A stretch of 64,000 nucleotides of DNA from Nonomuraea jiangxiensis (GTDB lineage Bacteria; Actinomycetota; Actinomycetes; Streptosporangiales; Streptosporangiaceae). Location: contig NZ_FNDJ01000011.1 in NCBI RefSeq assembly GCF_900099965.1, positions 1 to 64,000 of the forward strand. The letters run 5' to 3'. Both the position numbers and the translations under genes were made by a program. The number at the start of each line of letters is the position of its first letter. The first letter of the stretch is position 1. The notes under the pieces are model-generated. The model saw nothing but the letters and a program-made list of their open reading frames with translations, was not told the origin of the DNA and did not search any database. Of this stretch, positions 7,873-16,435 are shown piece by piece.

Positions 7873-8957
7873 GTGTTACTGCGCTTGGCCTACCTCACGA
7901 TGACGACCGCGTTCGCGTTCCTGGGGTTGCTACTCCGAACCAATCGGGACAAGGAGATCGAAATCTTGGTGTTACGGCACCAGTTGATGGTGCTGCAGCG
8001 GTAGGCGGCCAAGCCCGTGTTCATGCCGACTGATCGCTTCCTCCTCGCTGGGCTACTTCACCGCCTGCCGACGGACAAGCTCCGGCACCTTGTGCTGCTG
8101 GTCCGACCGGACACCATCCTGTGATGGCACGGTGATCTGCTGCGGCGCCGTCACGCCGCAGCCGGCGTGCCTCGCGGGCGTGGACGCCCGCCTACCGTCC
8201 GGTCCGTACAACTGCTGGTGTTGCGACTGGCACGGGAGAACGCCTCATGGGGCTACCGGCGCATTCACGGTGAGCTGGTCGCGCTCGGTATCAAGGTCGC
8301 CGCCTCTACGGGTGGGAGATTCTCAAAGCGCACGGTATCAACCCGTCTCCCGAGCGGTCCGCCACGACCTGGGCCGCGTTCCTGCGCAGCCAGGCAGGTG
8401 CCTTGCTGGCGTGCGACTTCTTCGAGGTCCGTACCCTCACCGGCGCCCGCCTGTATGTTCTGGCGGTCATCGAGCGCGCCACCCGCCGTATCCGAGTCCT
8501 CGGCGTCACCGCGCACCCCACCGGGCAGTGGGTCACCCAACTCGGCCGCAACCTTGCCATGGATCTGCAGGATGTGGGTAGCACGGCCAGGTTCCTCATC
8601 CGCGACCGGGACGCCAAATTCACTGCGGCCTTCGACGCGGTGCCGGCCGATGTCGCAGTAGGTATCGTCAAGAGCGGTGTCCGGATGCCACGGATGAACT
8701 CCATCATGGAGCGCTGGATCCAGACCTGCCGGCGCGAACTGCTGGACCGGACCTTGATCTGGAACCAGAGCCATCTCCTCCACGCGCTGCGTGAGTTCGA
8801 GACCTTCTACAACTCACATCGGCCGCACCGCGCTCTCCGGAAGGCAACTCCGCTTCGGTCACCTCCCGACACCGCCTCCGCTGGAGTCGCACAGCTCGAC
8901 ATCCGCCGACATGACGGACTTGGTGGTGTGCTGAAGGGGTATCGGCATGCCGCCTGA
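7873..8957 (+). pseudogene. Degenerate rve-type integrase/transposase
   Basis: Conceptual reading recovers a nearly complete integrase-core transposase of about 360 residues that is broken in at least three places. The frame from GTG 7873 gives VLLRLAYLTMTTAFAFLG, then EIEILVLRHQLMVLQR, then a stop (8002-8004). It resumes with LLAGLLHRLPTDKLRHLVLL, hits a second stop after RPDTIL, and continues to SWGYRRIHGELVALG. Near 8306 it shifts frame into WEILKAHGINPSPERS. The last part keeps the DDE core: ACDFFEV, FLIRDRDAKF and RMNSIMERW, then LDRTLIWNQ and a NSHRPH motif. It is inactive as it stands. The family is the IS481/IS3-like integrase group common in actinomycetes. Confidence 0.8.
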
Positions 8958-9139
8958 CCTGGCCGGATGATTAATCGGCACCCGCAATGGCCGGATACGA
9001 CGACGTGTGGATCGAACGGATGGATCGCGCCCGAGAGGAAGGTTAGTGGAAAGCGGATCGCGAATGACTCGCGGAAATCGTCGCAACGTGGCGTACGGCG
9101 TCGCGAGTTGGCGTAACCAAGCGATCATGGTTAGAAGCG

Positions 9140-9171
9140 AAAAGCCAGGTCAGACGATGTCTGGCCTGGCT
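9140..9171 (-). terminator. Rho-independent terminator of the tRNA-Arg unit
   Basis: AGCCAGGTCAGAC (9143-9155) and GTCTGGCCTGGCT (9159-9171) form a 13-bp stem with one G-T pair and a three-base loop. On the minus strand the hairpin lies just downstream of the tRNA CCA end and is followed by TTTT (9143-9140). Confidence 0.75.
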
Positions 9172-9177
9172 ATCGAG

Positions 9178-9252
9178 TGGTGCCCCCTGCAGGATTCGAA
9201 CCTGCGCACCCGGCTCCGGAGGCCGGTGCTCTATCCCCTGAGCTAAGGGGGC
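9178..9252 (-). tRNA. tRNA-Arg (anticodon CCG)
   Basis: Read on the minus strand, the acceptor stem GCCCCCT pairs with AGGGGGC. The D-arm is GCTC...GAGC and the anticodon stem CCGGC/GCCGG holds loop CTCCGGA (anticodon CCG, decoding CGG). The T-arm is GCAGG-TTCGAAT-CCTGC, and discriminator A plus CCA are encoded. Its 3' end faces the mobile-element island, a classic orientation for tRNA-directed integration. Confidence 0.95.
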
Positions 9253-9368
9253 TCGACGAGTGACAAGGCTATCAGCATCTTGGGACTGCTCGGCACCGTA
9301 CGAAGCTCCTTGGACGCATCCTGCGAAAACCGCCCGTGACTGCCCCGCTACAGGTTAGCTTTGCGCCC

Positions 9369-9755
9369 GTGGGCGAGGTTCTTGGCAAAGTTCTGGTCGT
9401 GGATGATGACGAGGTCATCCGGCAGCTCATCGCGGTCAACCTGAACCTTGAGGGGTTCGAGGTCGAGACCGCCACCGATGGGCAGGATTGTCTTGATCGG
9501 GTGCTCGACGTCATGCCGGACGTCATCACGCTGGATGTGATGATGCCGTGCCTGGATGGGTGGGCGACCGCGGAGAAGTTGCGTACCGAGGAGGCGACGA
9601 GCCATATCAGGGTGGTGTTGATCACTGCTCGGGCGCAGGACGATGACAGGAGGCGGGGGCTGGGGATCGGGGTTGACGCCTATTTGACCAAGCCGTTCGA
9701 TCCGGCCGAACTCATTCAGGTGGTGCGGGATCTGGCCGCTGACGGCCGCAGGTAG
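9369..9755 (+). CDS. Single-domain response regulator (CheY-like receiver)
   Basis: The protein of about 128 residues is a lone receiver domain. VLVVDDDEVIRQL provides the acidic pocket, DVITLDVMMPCLDGW the phospho-acceptor Asp, VVLITARA the Thr/Ala switch region and YLTKPFDPAELIQVV the conserved Lys. There is no output domain, so it must act by protein contact. No histidine kinase is adjacent. The start is uncertain: GTG 9369 gives a compact receiver, while GTG 9336 would add MTAPLQVSFAP. Neither has a good Shine-Dalgarno. Confidence 0.85.
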   Translation: MGEVLGKVLVVDDDEVIRQLIAVNLNLEGFEVETATDGQDCLDRVLDVMPDVITLDVMMPCLDGWATAEKLRTEEATSHIRVVLITARAQDDDRRRGLGIGVDAYLTKPFDPAELIQVVRDLAADGRR

Positions 9756-9848
9756 GGGTGGCTTGGGGGCGGGTTCGCGGCTGGGTGCGTGGCGGGGCGC
9801 GGTTCTCCGTACGCTGGCAGCATCAGCTTCCTTTGAAGGGTTGGAAAC

Positions 9849-10514
9849 GTGCGCAGCTCGATTTTCGGCAACCTGGATGCCCGGCAACTGCCCCCCGGCT
9901 TTGCTCTGGAGAACGGCAAGATGCTTCGGGCCCAGCTCCCAGGTGAGGTGCTGGCCAAGCAGGGGTCGATGGTCGCCTTCCAAGGGCAGATGGACTTCGA
10001 CTACGAGGGGTCGGGGGGCCTCGGGAAGCTGTTCAAGAAGGCCATGACGGGCGAGGGGGCCTCGCTCATGCGCGTAAAGGGTGAGGGGCTGCTCTACCTT
10101 GCCGACAACGCCGATGACATCCACCTGTTCTACCTGGAGAACGAAGGGCTCACGATCAACGGGCGTAACCTGCTGGCGTTTCAGCCGCAGCTCACGTGGG
10201 ACATCCAGCGGGTTCAGGGGGCGGGGGTCGCGGCGGGGGGATTGTTCAACACCACGGTCGCGGGGACGGGGTGGGTGGCGGTGACCACGCATGGCACGCC
10301 GGTGCTGCTCGACGCCGCCCGCATGCCTACCTATGCGGACGGGCAGTCCGCTGTTTGCTGGAGTACGCAGCTGCAGGTGGGGGTCAATCGGACGGTCAAG
10401 GCGGGAGCGTTGATCGGGCGGGGGAGTGGGGAGGCCATGCAGTTGGCGTTCAGGGGGGAGGGGTTTGTGTTGGTTCAGGCTAGTGAAGGGCCTCCTGTGG
10501 TGGCCAAGAGCTGA
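9849..10514 (+). CDS. AIM24-family protein
   Basis: This 221-residue protein belongs to the AIM24/TIGR00266-like family, a beta-rich fold. Recognisable parts are MLRAQLPGEVLAKQGSMVAF, the segment beginning GLGKLFKKAMTGEG, LYLADNADDIHLFYL, FQPQLTWDIQRV and FNTTVAGTGWVAVTTHGTPV. Bacterial members have no settled biochemical role. The yeast member affects mitochondrial inner-membrane organisation. There is no signal peptide, so it is probably cytoplasmic. The GTG start has GAAGGG eight bases upstream. It appears to be monocistronic. Confidence 0.85.
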   Translation: MRSSIFGNLDARQLPPGFALENGKMLRAQLPGEVLAKQGSMVAFQGQMDFDYEGSGGLGKLFKKAMTGEGASLMRVKGEGLLYLADNADDIHLFYLENEGLTINGRNLLAFQPQLTWDIQRVQGAGVAAGGLFNTTVAGTGWVAVTTHGTPVLLDAARMPTYADGQSAVCWSTQLQVGVNRTVKAGALIGRGSGEAMQLAFRGEGFVLVQASEGPPVVAKS

Positions 10515-10536
10515 GATGGTGCGTTCGGGCTCCGAG

Positions 10537-10565
10537 TGGACAGGTAATTAGCTAATTGCCATAAT
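10537..10565 (+). promoter_or_regulatory. Promoter of the ArsR/YbaK operon with embedded palindromic operator
   Basis: TGGACA (10537-10542) and CATAAT (10560-10565) are separated by exactly 17 bp. The spacer holds the perfect palindrome AATTAGCTAATT (10546-10557), extended by GG/CC after one mismatch on each side. A transcript starting about seven bases after the -10 would begin at GTG 10572. The layout fits autorepression by the ArsR-type product and a leaderless mRNA. Confidence 0.65.
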
Positions 10566-10571
10566 GCCTTG

Positions 10572-10874
10572 GTGTTGGACGTGGATCTGGTCAAGGCGCT
10601 GGCCAATGACAAGCGGCTGTTGATCCTGGAGTGGCTGCGCGACCCCGAGCGGCATTTTCCGCCGCAGCGCGACGGCGATCTCGTACGGGACGGGGTCTGC
10701 TCGCTGTTCATCGCCGAGAAGCTGAGCGTCAGCCAGCCGACCTGCGGCGAGCATCTCAAAGTGCTCGCCAAGGCCGGGCTGATCCGCGGCAAGAAGGTCA
10801 AGCAGTGGGTTTTCTACCAGCGTGACGAGGATCGGATCGCCGAGGCCAAGGAGTTGTTGAGCGGTGACTGGTGA
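10572..10874 (+). CDS. ArsR-type winged-helix regulator
   Basis: The protein has about 100 residues with one HTH_20/ArsR domain: VKALANDKRLLILEWLRDPE, LFIAEKLSVSQPTCGEHLKVL (recognition helix) and AGLIRGKKVKQWVFYQRDE (wing). No ELCVCDLC-type metal site is present, and the only cysteines are near GVCSLF and PTCGEH, so the ligand is unknown. GTG 10572 coincides with the predicted transcription start. TTG 10569 is the alternative. An AT-rich palindrome sits inside its own promoter. It overlaps the YbaK-like gene by 11 bp, so the two are co-expressed. Confidence 0.85.
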   Translation: MLDVDLVKALANDKRLLILEWLRDPERHFPPQRDGDLVRDGVCSLFIAEKLSVSQPTCGEHLKVLAKAGLIRGKKVKQWVFYQRDEDRIAEAKELLSGDW

Positions 10875-11355
10875 GCTGAACGGGCTGTATGAGCGGCTGA
10901 TCGCCGACATGGACGCCGCGGGGGCGCGATATCGGGTGATCGATCATGCGCCCGAGGGGCGTACCGAGCTGGTCAGCGCGTTGCGCGGGCATGACGTCGC
11001 GGAGGCGGCCAAGTGCCTGGTGGTGATGGTCAAGATCGGCAAGAAGCAGACCCGGCACGTGCTGGCCGTCGTGCCCGGTGACGCGCGGCTCGACCTGCAG
11101 GCGGTCAAGGCGCTGCTGGACGGCACGTACGTGGCCTTCGCCGGCAAGGAGAAGGCCGAGGAACTGGCCGGGAGCATGAGCGGGACCGTGTTGCCGTTCA
11201 GCTACGATCCCCGGCTGGAGCTGGTCGCCGATCCGTCGCTGCTGGAGCGGCCCGAGCTGTACTTCAACGCGGCCAGGCTCGACCGGTCCGTCGCACTGAA
11301 CACCGAGGACTACGTGCGGCTGGCCGAGCCCAGGTTGGCCGCGATCACCGGCTGA
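10864..11355 (+). CDS. YbaK/EbsC-family aminoacyl-tRNA deacylase
   Basis: This 163-residue protein has the YbaK/ProX editing-domain fold: ARYRVIDHAPEGRTELVSAL, EAAKCLVVMVKIGKKQTRHVLAVVPGD, then GKEKAEELAGSMSGTVLPF and YFNAARLDRSVALNTEDY. Family members hydrolyse mischarged aminoacyl-tRNAs in trans. KCLVV supplies the conserved Lys of the active site. Its exact substrate cannot be read from the sequence. The GTG start lies inside the end of the ArsR gene, which implies translational coupling and control by that regulator. Its stop is only 13 bp from the convergent SGNH hydrolase gene. Confidence 0.85.
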   Translation: MTGELNGLYERLIADMDAAGARYRVIDHAPEGRTELVSALRGHDVAEAAKCLVVMVKIGKKQTRHVLAVVPGDARLDLQAVKALLDGTYVAFAGKEKAEELAGSMSGTVLPFSYDPRLELVADPSLLERPELYFNAARLDRSVALNTEDYVRLAEPRLAAITG

Positions 11356-11368
11356 GGGCGACAACCGG

Positions 11369-12415
11369 TCAGGAGCAGGTGGGGGTGGGGGCGGTGTTGG
11401 TGCCGTTCCAGGAGGCCAGGAAGCCGAACGTGGTCGAGGCCCCGGGGGTGAGCTGGCCGTTCCAGCTCACGTTCTGCACCGTCACCGCCGAGCCGACGGC
11501 GTTCAGGGCGCCGCCCCAGATCTGGGTGATCTGCTGACCGTTGGCGAACGTCCACCGCACCGTCCACGAGCTCCGCGGGGTGGTGCCGGTGTTCCTGACG
11601 GTGACCTCGCCCTGGAAGCCGCCCTGCCACTGGCCGGTGTTCCGGTATGTGGCCGTACAGCCGCCGGGCGGCGTGACTGTCGGGGTGATGGTCGGGGTGA
11701 CGGTTGGGGTGGAGGTGCCGGAGAGGGCGCTCACCAGGGCGGGATACCACTTGTCGGACATCTTCTGGTCGCCGGCGGCGTTCGGGTGGACGCCGTCATA
11801 GGTGTCCGTGTTCGTGCTGAACCCTGTCCACTGGTCCACCACCGTGATCGGCGACTGCTGGGTGGAGGTGGCGGCGGCCCAGGCGGGGATGGCGTTGTTG
11901 AAGTTCACGGTGCGCTGGGCGCAGTCGGGGCAGGTGGACGGGTTCATCGGGATGATCTTGGCGACGAGGATCTTCATGGCGGGGTTGCTTGCCCGCATCT
12001 GGTTCACCAGGGTCGTGAACGCGCTGAGGATCGTCGCCGGCGCGATGTTGCTCCACACGTCGTTCGTGCCGAAATGCATCAGGACGATGTCGGGCCTGGT
12101 CGCGGCGAGCCAGCCGGGTAACTGGTTCTGGTTGGCCACGTTGGTGGCCAGGAAGCCGCCGTGGCCCTCGTTGTCGCCGTCGTACGAGACCCCGCAGCCC
12201 TGCGGCGGGAGCGTGCCGACGAAGTCGATATTGGTGTGACCGGTGCTCTGCAACCTGTTCCAGAGCAGGGCCCGCCAGCAGCCGGGGGATCCGGTGATCG
12301 AGTCGCCCAGCGGCATGATCTTGATGGGCGCGGCGCCGGCCTGCGAGGTGGTCGCGATCAACACCGCCGCGGCCAGGGCCAGCATCGCCGCCAGCACGGC
12401 GGTGGTCCTGCGCAT
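11369..12415 (-). CDS. Secreted SGNH/GDSL hydrolase with C-terminal CBM2
   Basis: The protein has 348 residues. Residues 1-28 form a signal peptide ending in SQAGAA. The SGNH hydrolase domain follows, with block I MPLGDSITGS (nucleophile Ser), a block II Gly (DGDNEGHGGF), block III HFGTNDVW and block V DTYDGVHPNAAGD (catalytic Asp/His). A Thr/Pro linker (STPTVTPTITPTVTPPGG) joins a CBM2-type cellulose/xylan-binding module: CTATYRNTGQWQGGFQGEV, then SSWTVRWTFANGQQITQIWGG, ending in the paired Cys. It likely deacetylates plant polysaccharides outside the cell (CE2/CE3-like). The ATG has GGGAGAG upstream. The frame also opens upstream, but the signal peptide fixes this start. Confidence 0.9.
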   Translation of the reverse strand: MRRTTAVLAAMLALAAAVLIATTSQAGAAPIKIMPLGDSITGSPGCWRALLWNRLQSTGHTNIDFVGTLPPQGCGVSYDGDNEGHGGFLATNVANQNQLPGWLAATRPDIVLMHFGTNDVWSNIAPATILSAFTTLVNQMRASNPAMKILVAKIIPMNPSTCPDCAQRTVNFNNAIPAWAAATSTQQSPITVVDQWTGFSTNTDTYDGVHPNAAGDQKMSDKWYPALVSALSGTSTPTVTPTITPTVTPPGGCTATYRNTGQWQGGFQGEVTVRNTGTTPRSSWTVRWTFANGQQITQIWGGALNAVGSAVTVQNVSWNGQLTPGASTTFGFLASWNGTNTAPTPTCS

Positions 12416-12590
12416 CGTCTGCTCTCCCGTCGTCGCCTCGCGCGGAGCGATCGTCCGCTGCGCGGATCGTTCCTGGGCTCGCTCGTCGTGGCCTTCGCGC
12501 AGATCGTAGGAGCGCCCGGGCGCGGCGGAAAGGCGGGCGCCCTCCGCGCGGCGGTGACCTGCGGGGACGCCGGCACCCGGCATGTAACTT

Positions 12591-13454
12591 TCAGATGTCC
12601 GGTGGTGGTTCCAGGGGATGGTCGCGGCGGACCACGGCGAGCGGGCAGGGCGCGTGGTGCAGCATGGCCTGGCTGATCGAGCCCATGAGCATCCCGGCGA
12701 GCTGGCCGTGCCCGCGCGACCCGACCACCAGCAGCTCGGCCCCCGCCGCGGCCTCCCGCAGCACCTCGACGGGATGGCCGTGTACGACCTCCGCCACCAT
12801 GTCCACGTCGGGATGCCGTTCCCGGTACCGGGCCACCAGCCCCCGCAGGGTCCGCAGGTGCTTCTCCTCGCCGTCGCGGTCGGCCGGCTCGAAGCCCCCC
12901 GGATGCGGCCAGGCCCAGGCCTGTACGGCACGCAGCCGGGCACGTCGCAACTCGGCCTCGGCGAAGCCGAAGGCGAGGGCCCGCAGGGACCCCGGCGAGC
13001 CGTCGACCCCGACCACCACCTCGGCACGCGGTGACGAGGGCCGCTCGTGGACCAGGACCACGTCCGTACGGGCGTGCGCGGCCACCCCGTAGGCGACGGA
13101 GCCGATCAGGAGCCCCCGTACGCCGCCTATCCCGCGGCTGCCGACGACCAGCAGCTCGGCGTTCCGGGACGCGTTGATGAGGGCGGAGCGGGGGTCGCCG
13201 GGGAGCAGCTTGGTCTCCACGGTGATGCTCGGCCGCTCGCGCAGCGCCCGGTCCCTGGCCGAGGTGAGCACCGACTCCGCGCCCTCGCGCATCCACCGGC
13301 CCACCTCGGCGTAATATCCGGTGACCTCCTCGCACACCCACTTCGGCACGGTATGCGCCACGATCAGCGGCTCCTGGCGCAGCGCCGCCTCCGTGGCGGC
13401 CCAGCCGACGGCTTCCAGGCCGGTGCGCGAGCCGTCCGCCCCAGCGATGATCAA
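12591..13454 (-). CDS. Tandem universal stress protein (two UspA domains)
   Basis: The 287-residue protein has two UspA domains, at about residues 1-137 and 145-280. Each ends in the ATP-binding signature: VVGSRGIGGVRGLLIGSVAY in the first and VVGSRGHGQLAGMLMGSIS in the second, fitting G-2x-G-9x-G(S/T). Both domains begin with an Asp-containing strand (AGADGSRTG and VGVDGSPGS). Double-domain Usp proteins in actinobacteria bind ATP and respond to stress or dormancy. The partner here is unknown. The gene follows, on the same strand, a small secreted-protein gene 11 bp away. Confidence 0.9.
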   Translation of the reverse strand: MIIAGADGSRTGLEAVGWAATEAALRQEPLIVAHTVPKWVCEEVTGYYAEVGRWMREGAESVLTSARDRALRERPSITVETKLLPGDPRSALINASRNAELLVVGSRGIGGVRGLLIGSVAYGVAAHARTDVVLVHERPSSPRAEVVVGVDGSPGSLRALAFGFAEAELRRARLRAVQAWAWPHPGGFEPADRDGEEKHLRTLRGLVARYRERHPDVDMVAEVVHGHPVEVLREAAAGAELLVVGSRGHGQLAGMLMGSISQAMLHHAPCPLAVVRRDHPLEPPPDI

Positions 13455-13465
13455 GGTTCAGCTCC

Positions 13466-13810
13466 TCAGGCGAAGGCGTAGCACTCGACCTCGGCGCGGC
13501 GATAGGAGAGCCCCTTGCTCACCGATTCCTGGGCGCACGCGCGCTGGGCCTTGCTGAGGTGCAGCGTGCCGCAGACAGACACGCCGGAGTAGGTACGGCA
13601 GTCGAGTGATTTGTCGGGTTGGCCGATGCGGTACCTCGCCTTGACCGCCGCGCGGCAGCTCGCCTTCCCCGTTTGGGCGTAGCGGCACTGAGCGATCAGG
13701 ATCTTGTACTGCTCCTTGCTCACTTCATGCTGGGTACCGTCCCAGGAGGCGGCGGTCACGCCGAACGTGGCGAGCACCGCGAGGCTTGCGACAGCGGCGA
13801 TATCTCTCAT
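13466..13810 (-). CDS. Small secreted cysteine-containing protein
   Basis: The 114-residue protein starts MRDIAAVASLAVLATFGVTA, a signal peptide cleaved near TAASW. The mature part is about 90 residues, mostly charged, with six cysteines (QCRYA, ASCRAA, LDCRT, VCGTL, RACAQ, EVECYA), which suggests up to three disulfides. No enzyme motif is visible. Homologous short secreted proteins occur in actinomycetes without function. The ATG has AGGGGA four bases upstream. It precedes the UspA gene by 11 bp and may be co-transcribed with it. Confidence 0.6.
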   Translation of the reverse strand: MRDIAAVASLAVLATFGVTAASWDGTQHEVSKEQYKILIAQCRYAQTGKASCRAAVKARYRIGQPDKSLDCRTYSGVSVCGTLHLSKAQRACAQESVSKGLSYRRAEVECYAFA

Positions 13811-13981
13811 ATGTCCCCTGACGGGACCGTACCGCCCAGGGCGATCGTCAAACCCCTCTGACCTGGAACAGCGTGCCGGGCGGCGGGTGCGCCGGGGCAC
13901 CGCGTGCGGCCGCGGGGCCGGATTTTTCGGGAAATGCGCATGTTTCGGGAGATGTGCGGGCTGGGTACGATGATCGCCGAC

Positions 13982-14072
13982 CAACGCGGGAGCCCGGTGC
14001 GGACCGGGCTGAGAGGACGGCTGACAGCCGCCGACCGCCAGAACCTGCTCCGGATAATGCCGGCGAAGGGAG
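13982..14072 (+). promoter_or_regulatory. TPP riboswitch (THI element) upstream of thiC
   Basis: The conserved TPP aptamer is readable. CCCGGTGCGGACCGGG is a short hairpin followed directly by CTGAGA (14009-14014). A second hairpin arm, GGCTGACAGCC, leads to AACCTG (14042-14047), and CGGATAATGCCGGCGAAGGG closes the aptamer. The ribosome-binding site AAGGGAG (14066-14072) is the last part of the aptamer and lies eight bases before the thiC ATG. This suggests that TPP binding blocks translation initiation. Confidence 0.95.
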
Positions 14073-14080
14073 TTTGCGCG

Positions 14081-15676
<1,596 letters not shown>

Positions 15677-15689
15677 CAGGCATCTGCCG

Positions 15690-15880
15690 GAGTCCTCGGC
15701 CTTGCGCCGGGCGAACTCGGGTGCGGGACGGAAACGTTCGGCGACCGTGTTCGCCACGTCCGCCGGGTCGAGGACGGCGGCCTCTTACACGTGGGTCGGC
15801 ACGTTCACCCCGAACAGGGCGTTCCACTCCTGGTCGGGGGCGTCGAGGCCGTGGTCGCCCGTACGCGCATGAACGTGTCC
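15690..15880 (-). pseudogene. Possible fragment of an SDR-type gene
   Basis: Read on the minus strand, one frame gives HARTGDHGLDAPDQEW, NALFGVNVPTHV, a stop, then EAAVLDPADVANTVAERFRP and PEFARRKAED. The pieces are reminiscent of short-chain dehydrogenases (a W..LF.VNV stretch and a DPADVANTV stretch), but the middle of the protein is missing. It is most likely a decayed fragment. The rest of the 15677-15982 gap shows nothing beyond the promoter region of the next gene. Confidence 0.3.
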
Positions 15881-15982
15881 TCCCCACCCGCCCGGCCGGT
15901 TGCCGGCTGGGGGCCGCTTAGATGAGAGGTTTCTCATCTGGGCCTCAGCGTGGTCTCCTCGAAGAGGGAGAGGGTCGAGCCC

Positions 15983-16423
15983 ATGAAGCGTCGGGTAGCG
16001 GTGATCTTCCTTCTACTGGGAGCGGTGACGGCCGGTTTCGCCGCGATGGAGTTGGTCCGGGCGGTCGATAACGGGCCTAACCTGGGCAAACCGGTGGTGG
16101 TCTCACCCTCGTCGGACGAGGGCGGGCTGGACACGCGTCCCCCTTCCACCCAACCGGTGGGGGACAGCAGGTCGCGCGCGCCCGGCGAGGGTCAGTCGCT
16201 CTCGCCTGGACAGGGGCGGTCGCCCGCTGACGACCGGTCGCCCGCGAGCACCGTGGAGCCCACGCCCAGCGGGAGCGCAGAGCCGAGCGCGCGGCCCACG
16301 CCCAGGAAGACCAAGGCCGAGCCGGTCAAACCGCCTTCGCCCAGGCCGGCGGGCGGCGATGATGACGACGACGATGACGGCGGCGCCGACGATGACGACG
16401 GTGACGGGGACGACGATGACTGA
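15983..16423 (+). CDS. Exported protein with long acidic Asp-rich tail
   Basis: The 146-residue protein has an N-terminal membrane anchor or signal (VAVIFLLLGAVTAGFAAMEL). A Pro/Ser/Arg-rich low-complexity stretch follows (residues 40-120). The C-terminus is almost pure Asp/Gly (from about residue 122: GGDDDDDDDGGADDDDGDG). There is no catalytic motif. Such tails can bind Ca2+ or other cations outside the membrane. The gene lies 12 bp before a sensor kinase gene, so an accessory sensing role is plausible but inferred. ATG 15983 has GGGAG upstream. An in-frame GTG at 15950 is less likely. Confidence 0.6.
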   Translation: MKRRVAVIFLLLGAVTAGFAAMELVRAVDNGPNLGKPVVVSPSSDEGGLDTRPPSTQPVGDSRSRAPGEGQSLSPGQGRSPADDRSPASTVEPTPSGSAEPSARPTPRKTKAEPVKPPSPRPAGGDDDDDDDGGADDDDGDGDDDD

Positions 16424-16435
16424 TGGGGAGGCCGC

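Noticed and set aside
12358..13341. Open frames overlapping the UspA gene and the upstream extension of the SGNH hydrolase
   Set aside because: The UspA protein is clearly real, and the hydrolase start is fixed by its signal peptide at 12415.
13904..14080. Longer N-terminus for ThiC
   Set aside because: The extra 59 codons lie inside the TPP riboswitch. ATG 14081 has the SD and gives the normal protein start.
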